DNA of 64,000 nucleotides. Source: Cryptomeria japonica (taxonomy: Eukaryota; Streptophyta; Pinopsida; Cupressales; Cupressaceae). Shown one piece after another: positions 42,355 to 52,818 of the stretch. The notes below the pieces were generated by a model, which was not told the origin of the DNA, ran no database searches, and was given only the letters and a program-made list of their open reading frames with translations. The stretch's first letter is position 1. Each line of letters starts with the position of its first letter. The DNA lies in contig NC_081407.1 of the NCBI RefSeq assembly GCF_030272615.1, forward strand, positions 267,291,574 through 267,355,573, written 5' to 3'. Both the position numbers and the translations under genes were made by a program.

Positions 42355-42804
42355 ATGTTGACATGAATGATAACAACATATCCTAGTAGTAGCAATGACC
42401 AATAATATCCAACATATCCAACCTTCTCCCTACAAAAATAAAAATAAAATAAAAAAATCAAATTATCATTTACACAATCTAATTTTTAAATGTATTATTA
42501 AATTTCTAACAATAAACCTTTCAATACAAAGCACTTGAGAATATCTATAATTTCAAATGATGATTGAAATTGAAAAATTACCATCAATTTCATTCAGAAA
42601 ATTTTAAAAAAAACAATAAATCAAATCTAATGTCTGAAGATTTTGAGTTGTTTATTTTTTTAAATTCTCTTATGTTCATAATTTCAATAAAACTTTCCTT
42701 TTGCACATATTTTTTTGATAAGCTAATAGACCAAAATTTCAGCCTATTGCTCTTAACAATCTAAAATTTTACTGGGTGTTCTTGATAACCCAATTATTTC
42801 ATAT
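42355..42804. other. AT-rich intergenic DNA
   Basis: No gene seen. The open frame at 42564-42764 is Asn/Lys/Phe-rich with no recognisable feature. Confidence 0.4.
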
Positions 42805-44940
42805 AGGCACATATTGAATTGATTAAATCTTCTGGATAAATTAGAGCAAACCTTGAGAAACATTTATGAGAATGAAGATATAAATTCAATTTGGATATTT
42901 CAGAAAAAAAAATTTAATCGTTTCTTATTTTTATGATAAATGATTTTGAGTCTTGAAATTTATTGAATCATTTTGTATTTTTATGAATATAAGTTTTGTA
43001 CTAAATAATAGGATTATGAATATAGGAATGCATTAATATTGGTGTAAATTTATTGATACATATTCTATAAGTGTCAAATTCAATTTTGGGTTGATTGAAT
43101 AATAGAGGTTACAAAATATTCTTTGAAAATTTGTTTAAAAATAATCAATTATACATATAGTTTTGGTACTAGACTCGGAAATAATCAGCATAATTCATTT
43201 TTAAATAGCCTCTTAAAAACATTTCATCATAAAGATGTAAATGAATATATATTTCTTTATAAATTTCAATTTGTATTATTTCTAGATTAATATTCTATCT
43301 TAAATCCTGATTCAATAAGTTAAATAATCTTTAATAATTTATTATGAAATAAATTCTGGCATACAAGAAGACAAGAAGGTGAGTTTGATATAGAATTGGA
43401 GTGGAGGGTGGTCCCTTTTAGTTTGGGTGCATTCATTCAGACTGAGTTTATGAAAGTTTTGTGTGTGTTTGTATCCAAATTCCATTTGGATTTAGCTGAT
43501 TTGACAAATAAAATTCCCATGTCAATAACGTTAGTTTGCTTTTAGGTGAGTTGAATCATCCCTCATATGACTTAATCATTCTGGTTGGTATTTGTGTGGC
43601 ATAATAAAGCATTCTTACCTAATGTCTGGCATTATATACTGAAAGCTTTTTGTTATAAGGAATATAATGCTTTTCCCACCTTTTACTTGTTTTCCCAAGA
43701 AAATTATTATTCCTTTATTGTAATTAAAAGAAGATAGTTTGAGGGGACACAATGCCTTAGTAGAAGTTTTATGTTTTTTAAAGTATTAATTAGTATTTCA
43801 ATTGTTATATATATGTATATGTACATGTATACATATATATGTATATACATACATAGTAGTGTATAGTAGGAAAGTTTTCTATAAACGTAGATATATTATT
43901 GATAGATAAAAATACCATAATCTTTGTTTGAAACATGATCATTTTTTACTTTTGGGGTAAATTTATTAGATCATTATTTTTTTTTTATTTACTAATCTTC
44001 ATTCATTTGAAATGACAAGGATTCAAATTTTAAACTTTTTTATTTTTGTTTTATTTCATTATAGGTTAATGTCTTTAATGTATGATTTTAATATATAATT
44101 TGATTATTTTGGTGTATTCATTGATCCAAGTCCTATTCTACAATTTAGACATGTCACGTCATTCTATTTAAAACATATTTTGATCATTATCAATAGTTTA
44201 TTCACTTTAGACAAGATTGCAAGCACAATCATCACCTTTCTTTGGACAAGATATTACTTGGATACGATTGCTAGCAGGATCATGTCACTTGCTTTTAACA
44301 TTTGAATTATTACATTCCAAATCCACAAAACTAGGATCAAACCATTACCCATTGATATGGATGCAAACATTCCAAATTATGTGTCTAGGATTATTTATTT
44401 AAAGAATAATCCCAATGGCATTTAAGCATTATGTAATCACTTTGAATTAAAAATAGGACAACACATCCACGCATTTATCTCTAACAATTTTCTAAACTCG
44501 ACACAACTTGTCTATCTACATCAACATCCACCTTCATAGTTGCTCTTCTTTTTTAGTATTAACTTAGTCTTCGAACTTAATTAAGGTGTAATGTTGACTA
44601 GTTCTTACCCACATGTATTTGGAGCAAAAAACCAATAAGAAAAATACACATTGGTTTGCTAGTCTAACAAAATGAGTAACAACCCTAGAAGTGAAATTTC
44701 ATGTGAGGTATACATAGAGGAACTAAGAAACCCATACTAAGTTCAACTATGGAGACGAAAACCTAATTAAAAAAAACCAAAGATTGCATGTAATATAAAA
44801 ATACATGATATATATAATAGTGAAATTTCTATACCCAAATCACAATGATACATATTACACCACATAGGTTGTTAACCATCCTTGCTCAAAGGACAAGGAT
44901 ACAACTAAAATTATCACTACTTCCTTTTCTTCATCACCTA
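42805..44940 (+). repeat. Old segmental duplication, copy A
   Basis: Collinear in direct orientation with 55645-58085, with similarity of roughly 80-90% by eye and many small indels. The conserved core is at 43368-43740. Downstream, short matching blocks follow (43806-43857 microsatellite, AGGATTCAAATTTTAAA, TAGACAAGATTG, TTTTTTAGTATTAACTTAGTC). Further homology resumes at 46590-46695 against 58440-58548. Confidence 0.85.
43368..43740. promoter_or_regulatory. Highly conserved non-coding core, copy A
   Basis: From 43368 to about 43597 only about five differences separate this from 56211-56440 (about 98% identity). The next 140 bp is about 93% identical. Flanking DNA of the same duplication is clearly more diverged. 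The block includes a dyad ATCCAAAT-TCC-ATTTGGAT (43473-43491) and a TTATATACT box (43632-43640). One frame is open for about 55 codons here but is stopped early in copy B, so coding constraint is unlikely. It could be a promoter, a regulatory element or a recently converted segment. Confidence 0.45.
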
Positions 44941-46589
44941 ACTTGATCTACAAAATATATTGATTAACATGAAACTTAAATCTAGAGTAACACCAAAAAC
45001 ATAATATTACTACAAAATGCACTATGCAAATCGTATTCAAGCACCCATTAAATAGATATATGAATATATGGAAGAACCAAAGGGAAAATTGCAAAACAAT
45101 GAGCTAATACCACCCAAAAGTGACACTCAAATCCCAAGAAGAGTCCTCATGCTAAATATAGCATACTCCTCATACTTTTGTCATAAGAACCTATCGTAAC
45201 ATGTCATAATTATCCTCCTTGATTTGGAACTCTGATTTGTCATATTCAAATCTTTCAAAGATGATTTATGATAATCATATGACATACCATAGGTTGGTGA
45301 ATATTTTTGGTCAATGTGTGTAACACTCTCTTACAACTCTCTTATGTGTCATAGATGTTCTTATAGTTATTATGTGAATGGCATAGCCTGTAAAGGTCAC
45401 AACCTTTGATCTAAGATGTTGTTTGATCTAATTTTTAAGATCTCAAAGAGATTTATGCGATTGAAATATCTACCCATTTCTTCAACTAGCACACTAAAGA
45501 CAGATTAGGATTAGTTTTGGTCTCTAAAATTTTTCCTCTAGTAGAAATTTGGAAATTAGGGCTTCTTGTGAACACATCAAATAGAGCATCTAATTTTCTT
45601 TCATTGAATTGAACCCTATATGAAAGGGCTTAGTTAAGTCACCTTCATTTTGAGATCCATTATTTCGAATACATGTAACTTTTCTAAGAGGAGCACATGA
45701 TAACTTACCACCTATTTTAAATTTATAATCAATCTCCTTCCCCTTAATCTTGGTCTTTGAAAGAGCCAACTCAAGATATTTCAAACATGTATATTTTTTG
45801 TGCCTATATTTATCACAATACATGTGCAATGGTGATTTATTTCCCTTTCTAGTGATGATGCTTTTTACAGTCTATTAGCCTTTCACTTTCCTTTTTCCTT
45901 TTCCTTTTCATGACCCTATTGTTATCCTTTAACCCATTATTTATGAGAGAAAATGGTACTTCTTTTCTTGTGTAGCTACACATAATGACAATAGGCACAA
46001 GCTTCATATATACATTTTACAAATTAGCAATCAATGAGAGCATCTTGATCTATCCAAATAACCCACTATTATACCTCATGTGAACGTTCCAATCCATAAT
46101 GTATTTACTAACATAGTTTTTTTTCTTGCTAAAATCATTCATGTACTACAACTGCACACTTTCACTCTACCTTTTATATATATTAGTCTCATTGAATAGA
46201 TCTCTTATCTTGATGGGAAGTAGAGTAAATATTTTCTTAAGTACCCAATTAATATCATGAGACTTATATTGGTGGCACAATTCATATTTGGAAGTAAGGA
46301 CATATATTTTCTTAAGTAACCAATTAATATCATGAGAATTTTAGATAAGGACTGAACTTGTGCAATTAGAGTAGACATTCATTTGTGAAATCTATTGGTT
46401 CAAATTCTCTAGTGTTTCCTCTCCATTAAAGGTTTGTATGCCAACATTAGTTTTATACTTGATGAGAACATTATTCTAATTGGATGTTCATTCTCCTTGA
46501 TCTTGTTTAGTCCCCTTGGCATCTTACTATTTTTCCTCATCTTCTTGTATGAATCCCAAACTTTGAGAAATGATAGGATTATATTTTCT
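44941..46589. other. Copy-A-specific DNA, decayed repeat
   Basis: About 1.65 kb here against about 350 bp at the matching place in copy B. A possible Copia gag scrap lies at 45590-45829; otherwise nothing is recognised. An imperfect direct repeat, TTTTCTTAAGTA(A/C)CCAATTAATATCATGAGA, occurs at about 46233 and 46308. Confidence 0.4.
45590..45829 (-). pseudogene. Possible Copia gag zinc-knuckle remnant
   Basis: 79 codons. MYCDKYRHKKYTCLKYLELA resembles the Copia nucleocapsid motif CX2CX4HX4C followed by PKYLAEL, with the first Cys replaced by His (HMYC). The following EIDYKFKIGGKLSCAPLRKV resembles the pre-protease stretch of plant Copia pol. No other domain is preserved nearby, so the call rests on this one motif. 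Confidence 0.35.
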
Positions 46590-46695
46590 AGAACCTACGT
46601 ACCAAATACTCTCAACACTCTAAATTAGAGCTCAAATTTGGTTTGTAATTTAATTATCAAATTCCCTTATGCAATAATATGATAAAACACAAAAA
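46590..46695 (+). repeat. Distal block of duplication, copy A
   Basis: CACTCTAAATTAGAGCTCAAATTTG... and CTTATGCAATAATATGATAA match 58440-58548 in order and orientation. Confidence 0.75.
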
Positions 46696-48505
46696 AAAAG
46701 TATAAACAATAGTAACCAATGTCACCAAATAGACTAAAATGCAAATTTACACCAAGAGAAACTTGTAAATAGAAAAAATACTCTAGAATAGTGAGTAAAA
46801 TATCCTCAAGCTACTAATATGTAGTCTCTTACAAGTAGACTAAATGTCTTGCATATATATTACATTCTCATAGAGCATGTGCAACTATATTCTTCAATTT
46901 GAGATTGATAACTCTACGTAAATCCTTTATTCTTCACTTGTAATAGTAAAAAATGACTATATAGAAGCCTATAATGAGAGCTTTGACTCTTACCCCACAT
47001 AATATCAAATGCTTGGAATGAGAAAAAACAACGTCAAAATCCTTCCAACTTCTTCACAATGGGAAACCACATTTTGTCAAGAGTCTAGCAATTACAAAAG
47101 CATTATGATGGTTATGAAAACACCAAGTTAATTATGGAATCAACTCGTTAAAATTGGATTTTAAGCATTGGGATGGTTATGAAGCTGTCACCTAATAGAC
47201 ATTATAAATTTTATCACAAACTAAAATCTACCACATTATACTCTTATTTATTTGTTCTTTGACATTTTTAAGATGCTACAAAATATTGTAAAGTTATGTT
47301 ATGCACTCAGGACCGATTTGTTGTCTTGAAACCATATTAGAAAATATTTACAAGTAATTGTGATCTTGTGGTAACTAAAAATGGTGACACTTGACCCCTT
47401 GGTCATGTTCATTAGATTTATTTTCAAGTTATAAAAGATGAGCTTGCTAAAATACATATGAATTTATCAACAACACGTGTTTCAACATTTCATTAAAGAG
47501 ATTATTGATTTTACTAGATGAGCTAATAATTTATTTATAGAGATTTAGAAGACAATAAAATTCATACACTTCATCACTCATCAATTGTTGATGGAAATAG
47601 AAAGTTGTACTTAATATTCAAAATACATTTATTAAGAAATTGATGACTTTCAAAATTGTGGAAGAATGGAACGAACATAGAATATTATAGGAGTTTTTTA
47701 TATGATTATCAATATTCACTAAAATGGTGTTTCCATGTTGAAAGAGTGGGTTTACAAAATTTTCATGAATGCACAATTGAGTTTATACCTTCAATTTTCC
47801 CATTTGATTTATGTTCATCCACATCGAGAAATTATGGTACCTATCATTCTTATGGAATGTGACTCTAATTATTTATTTCTCTTTTGTGACAATTATTATA
47901 CACTTTTAATAGTTATTTAATATTATATCATAACTCATAAATTTATTAGCTTTTAATATGTTATTATTATTTAAATTATATTGAGTGAAAATTTTACATA
48001 CCATGAATCAATTAGTATTTTATTTCAAGTGGTTTGATTAAGATAAGAAGGGATATTGAAAGGGCCTAAAATCTTTTAAGGAACCACAAAAAAAACCAAA
48101 CAAAAAAACTAAAGGGGTAAACAAATTAAGTCTCACAATGAGTGAGACAAAGGCTAGCTAGTCACAATAGAACCAGTAGAACAAAAAGACTACAAGAAGC
48201 CATAAAATAGCAAGTTGGAATGCAATCAGTCAAGGAGGTTTGAAACCAAAATTCATCATAGGCCTTAGAAAGGAACATTATGAGGATGAAAAGTGTTAGG
48301 AAAATGATTTCTCAACCTTGCAAAAATAAAGAGGTATTGTTGATATGTGAGGATAGGGGGTTGCAAGGGGGGTACCCTCCTTGCGAGCTTTAACTGGGGA
48401 CTAGGGGAAGCGTACCCAATAGGAGTTTTTCTAGAGAAACAGCCATGAAACAAAATTTATTCATAATTTATCATTGTGAATCCTGACCATTTATCATTAG
48501 GTCAT
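46696..48505. other. AT-rich intergenic DNA
   Basis: No domain or RNA gene recognised. Contains one 22-bp near-perfect palindrome, GCAAGGGGGGTACCCTCCTTGC, at 48363-48384. Confidence 0.4.
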
Positions 48506-49363
48506 GGGCAAAAGCACAATGTTGTGTCACCCTTTGGGCTAACTAGCATTTCTTGTAGCGTGGTGCCCATTGGTGCGATCATGGCGCCTAGATGGCACCA
48601 AGAGTTTGATCGAACTAAGTTATAACTATCAAGAGTTCAACTGAACTTGCCTATGTGTCAGGTGATGTGGTAGCAAAATCATCATTTTTTCTACATTTCT
48701 GAAACTTTTCACATCTACTCTATTTTTCTTCAGGCAAAATAATGTTTACAAAAATAAAAAATACCCTATTGTAGAGCTCGAAGTCAAGAATCCGAACATA
48801 TAATTTTTTTAATATTTTGATTAATTTTAATAATTTTTATTTTTTAAACATTGCAAGTAGGTTTTTTAAGTTCACAAAAAGGCTGATTGAAATTAAAAAA
48901 AAAAAATTAAATGATAACAAAACATTTTTTTTAGTAGATGAGAGAATCTTCTCCAAAAGGGTATAAATTTTTTTTTTATATAATGATAAATTTAGTAGAC
49001 AAAAGGTGACGCCGAATAAGAACTACCTAATTCAACTATGTTGGACTTAAAAATAATATTATGAGAAAAATAAACATCAATTTTAAAAAAAAAAATAGCA
49101 CTACATATATATGTCCTCTATTTGGAAAATTAAAATTAGAAAAAAAAAGGTTCCTTTTCAGTTTTTTTGGTGACCCCAACCAAAACTCTTGATTTTCAGC
49201 AATAAAAAATCTATCTTTGAATAAATGTCACTTTTATGCGATGAAAAGTGTTAGGAAAAATCTATCTTTAGAAATGTCACTTTTATGCGATCGAAGTTAA
49301 ACAATTTTAGTTGTCTTGGCCACTTCCTTTATAAAAGGATGGCACAACATTGTGCTTTTAGCC
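48506..49363. mobile_element. MITE-like DNA transposon, 4-bp TSD (TCAT)
   Basis: 858 bp. The left end reads GGGCAAAAGCACAATGTTGTG and the right end, reverse-complemented, GGCTAAAAGCACAATGTTGTG, so TIRs are about 27 bp with few mismatches. TCAT directly flanks both sides (48502-48505 and 49364-49367). There is no transposase. The interior near 48595-48660 has GAGTTTGATCGAACTAAG and GAGTTCAACTGAACTTG, dyads that echo the TTCGAACGAA motifs of the element at 4005-5097. Given the 4-bp duplication and GGG/GGC ends, the two may belong to one superfamily. Confidence 0.75.
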
Positions 49364-50095
49364 TCATAAATCTATCAGTGAATATTTTGTGCACTTTATT
49401 TGCCCTAGAAGGAAACCCTATTTTATGAGAGTATTGTATTATGCCTGTGTATTGTGATGTATTTTGAGAGTCTAATAACTATTGAGTTGCCTCTAGATCT
49501 CCATTTGTGACACTCTTGTGAGAAGTTTTCTCTACAATATTACATGTAATTTGTTGTCGATTTATGAATAATATATTGGATGGATTTTGGAGTGTGGGTT
49601 TTTTCTCCTGAAAGGCTTTTCCCCACATAAATCATTGTCTTGTGGCATGCATGCTATTTATGTTTATTTTTGTTAAGTTTCTATACCTGCTGTAAAGATT
49701 TGTAAAATTTTTAAATTACCCTCCTCTCAAGATTAGTGTAGGAAGTTGTTTCACTACTTTAACTTCCTTCCAAAAATTCCACTTGAGTTCAAGGGAGATT
49801 AATCAGTTGAAGACCCCTCAAAGACCACATCCCCTCAATGACCACATCTTGTTTTCTCTTAATCCTGCAAGAATCACCAACCTTAGCATTTACCTTGCTT
49901 GGAGATCTACAACCCACAATAGTGATATCCTTCGCAATGGAATACAACATCATCCCTAAGTCTTAAGATTGATGACCCAATTTAATAGGTGGTCTATCCA
50001 AAGAGGAAGACTTAAGGGTATTTTATACCAATCCATCCCACCAAATCCTAGGGTATCATTTGATTAATGGAAATTAATCATATAATTTCTTGCTC
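49364..50095. other. Possible decayed Copia LTR
   Basis: The stretch from about 49380 to 49745 has GTGGGTTTTTTCTCCTGAAAGG then CTTTTCCCCAC (49597-49625), a block seen near the ends of plant Copia LTRs, and ends in a CCCTCCTCTCAAGATTAGT stretch. No edges or partner can be fixed. Confidence 0.3.
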
Positions 50096-50371
50096 CTACT
50101 CACCTATCTTGGAACACAACTTGATACTACCCAAAAAACCTTTATCAATTCTAACACAAATACACAACCTAGTGAAAAGAAAACCTTTTAAAAACTTGAT
50201 AACATTTTTAATGGCAACTGATTGAACAATAGTTTTACCTATGCCTTGGATGATATATTCATCCCAAAAAACAATAGGAAGCCCAAGAAGATGGACCCAA
50301 ACAACACCTATTTCACCTTGGTAGCATCTGTTGGTCCTCACAACTGGAATGGAAACTAGGTGATAAAACAC
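50096..50371 (-). pseudogene. LINE ORF1-like (DUF4283) remnant
   Basis: 91 codons. GVVWVHLLGLPIVFWDEYII followed by IGKTIVQSVAIKNVIK and a CICVRIDKGF segment fits the DUF4283 domain of plant LINE ORF1 proteins (usual pattern VWVRLPGLPLEFW...IG...ARICVEIDL). ORF1 binds the LINE RNA. No zinc knuckle, endonuclease or RT is found nearby, so it is an isolated fragment. Confidence 0.6.
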
Positions 50372-51290
50372 AATTCAGAGATTGGATGTCCTTGAATAGC
50401 TAACTTTTCCTGTGGCAAAGGCTCATTTAGTTATCAACCAAGGAAGTAAACTTGAAATGGGCAAGCACTGTATGTGCACCAAGTTCATATTGCAACCATT
50501 TTATATAACTGTAGGAAAGGAAATTCTTCTTAAAGTAAACACACAAAATCTCTAATAAACTAATACTTAACTTTACAACTGGATTAAACAATTACTGTTA
50601 AAAGATAAAGTTTTGGCGAGCAACAGGAACTACTCTGCTACTGTGGCTGCAGGAACAAACATAGGAACTATTTCCTATGGCTACAGGAACAAACAACTGC
50701 ATAAACAACTATTACAGAAGTATGAAAACTGGCTTAAAACATACAAAGTATTACTCACCAAGTGGGCCCCCTTGAGTGAGTATTTCCAGAACTTCAAATT
50801 ACACTTATCTAATCATCCAAAATTACGTTGATCTCTTTATTTCATCTTTACTGAAAAAATACATACACAACACCATAAAACTATGTATTACAAAATACTA
50901 TCTTTGTTTTCTCTGCTATCCTTGAGGGGAGAGAGATCCCTTTTATTTAAAGGAAAGATTTATAAAAAACTTCTAACTAACCGCCCACATCCCTACGGAA
51001 TAGGTGAACATAATTTATTTAACAAAAGAAGAAGAAGAAGTCAGCACAGGACAACAAAACAACATTTGTCCTGCAATTGAGAAAATATAGCATGACCACC
51101 TCTTACATCTAAGATCCACTAAGAGTAGTTATAAATGTTTTCGTAAATCAATCTGCTGAAGAACTAGTCTAGTGATCTTGATCATAACTGCATTTCCTTG
51201 ACTAGGTCTGCATTGCAATTACACACTTGATGATCTTTTGAACCGCCATCGGTCTTTTCCTCACCTTTGTTGACCTTGCATCAAGATGTT
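50372..51290. other. Intergenic DNA
   Basis: No clear content. Short frames at 50613-50831 and 50883-51080 have no recognisable domain. Confidence 0.4.
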
Positions 51291-51295
51291 AACAC

Positions 51296-52813
51296 TGTTG
51301 GCATTATGTGAACCGGTATGAGGACATGATGACATTGTATGTTGTCATTGATGTCAATATGCTGAAGAGGAGAGAACCGGTATATGTGAGAACTGGTATG
51401 TTACCAAGAACCGATATATGTGAGAACCGATATAACACTGTGAACCGACATGTGTGCCAAAGTGAAGCGATGTGTTTGTTTAAGGTGAACCGGCATGTGG
51501 TTATGGGAACCGACATATGGAAGCTTTCTATGACTACCAGTTGGTAGTCTCAACTTCAGGATTTCCAGTTGAAGTGCCTCAAGCATGTGTGACTCAATCG
51601 GTGACTTTGTGTGATGAGTTATCATTGTAACGAAGAACAGATCGTGTTGCCACGTCAGCCTTGTGCGCGTGAAGGATCTTGCATGAAGGAGATTGTTCCT
51701 ATCTACCTCGAGAATGTGCGAAGTCTGTAAATGGTGATAACATGTAATGGGTTATCAACCGCCATGAAATCGGTGGAAAACGAATGATGGAGAACATCTT
51801 GAGATTGGATCAAGACTGTTGCATTTAATGAAATGTGCTCAATGGTTAGGATTGAACCGTTTGAATTGCTTAACCTAACATGTTTAGGGTTTAGGGTTTA
51901 TGCTATTGACCTATATGTTTCCTATAAGGTCGATGTTATGTTTCTTTCTGAGGTTGTTGGCAAAACTTGTGTGTATGTATCCAAGAGAAGAGATACATGA
52001 TTCTTGCCAGATCAGAAGAGAGAAGTGATACCTGTAGAGTGTAAGTGTAGAAGGTGAAGAGGAACTAAAGCGGATCTGCATTGGCATTGAGTGTTGTTTC
52101 CAGATCATTGTAATACCTATTGATCTCTAACCACTTCAACAGTTGGGAAATCCCTCAACAGGGTAGCTTTAACCGACTTACTATAAATCTTTTAACAGGG
52201 TGACTCAAAACCATTGAGTTCTTGAAATCCTCTAACAAGGTAACCTTTAACAGGGTTTAACCCTTAACCGGGTATTCTAGCCATCCCTTAAGCGGGTGAT
52301 CCCTAACAGGATCGGTTTTTAATAGAACCTATTGTATCAATCTTTAACCGGATAAGGCTCCTAACAGAGCGGACTTCTAAAGAGTTCAAAAATAGCTTGT
52401 GGGTATTCATCCCCACCGTGGTTTTTCCCAGTTGGGTTTCCACGTGAAAAATCTATGTGTTATGTGTGGTGTTATTCATGTGATGGTTTGAATAATTTGT
52501 GTCTGAAGGTAAATCATGTTATTCTAGCTGTTTACATATCTTTGATGATAGATTACCTTGTTCATGCACTAGGGTGAAATGGAAATGAAGTATTAGATTG
52601 TATGAAAAGATAAGTGTCAACCGGTTTATGCTTGTCTCAGTTATTCTGGGTTTTGCCGGTTGTACTCTGTTTAAGACCGGTGTTACTGTTTGTCTGTCAA
52701 AGCACAGTGTCTACTGACAAACCGGTTTAGGATTGAAGCTTTTGTCTATACTGATTCACCCCCCCCCCCTCTCAGTACCAGTTTGGTACTATCCGTTCAT
52801 CATTGAGTTATCA
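51296..52813 (+). mobile_element. Solo LTR of a Copia family, perfect AACAC TSD
   Basis: 1,518 bp, starting TGTTGGCATTATGTG and ending GAGTTATCA. AACAC lies at 51291-51295 and 52814-52818. The internal layout follows the Copia LTRs at 7038 and 13138: a field of CCTAACAGGG and TTAACCGGGT motifs (52140-52375), CCACCGTGGTTTTTCCC, GGGTTTCCACGTGAAAA and a C-run before CTCAGTACC. No internal sequence remains, so LTR-LTR recombination removed the body. Confidence 0.93.
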
Positions 52814-52818
52814 AACAC

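Noticed and set aside
43381-43548. A 55-codon open frame through the conserved core of the duplication
   Set aside because: Copy B has an early TGA in the same frame and no start or domain is visible; conservation is better explained without coding.
48363-48384. 22-bp palindrome as a transposon end or regulatory operator
   Set aside because: A single near-perfect palindrome with no partner, flanking duplication or motif context; left as a note in the interval entry.
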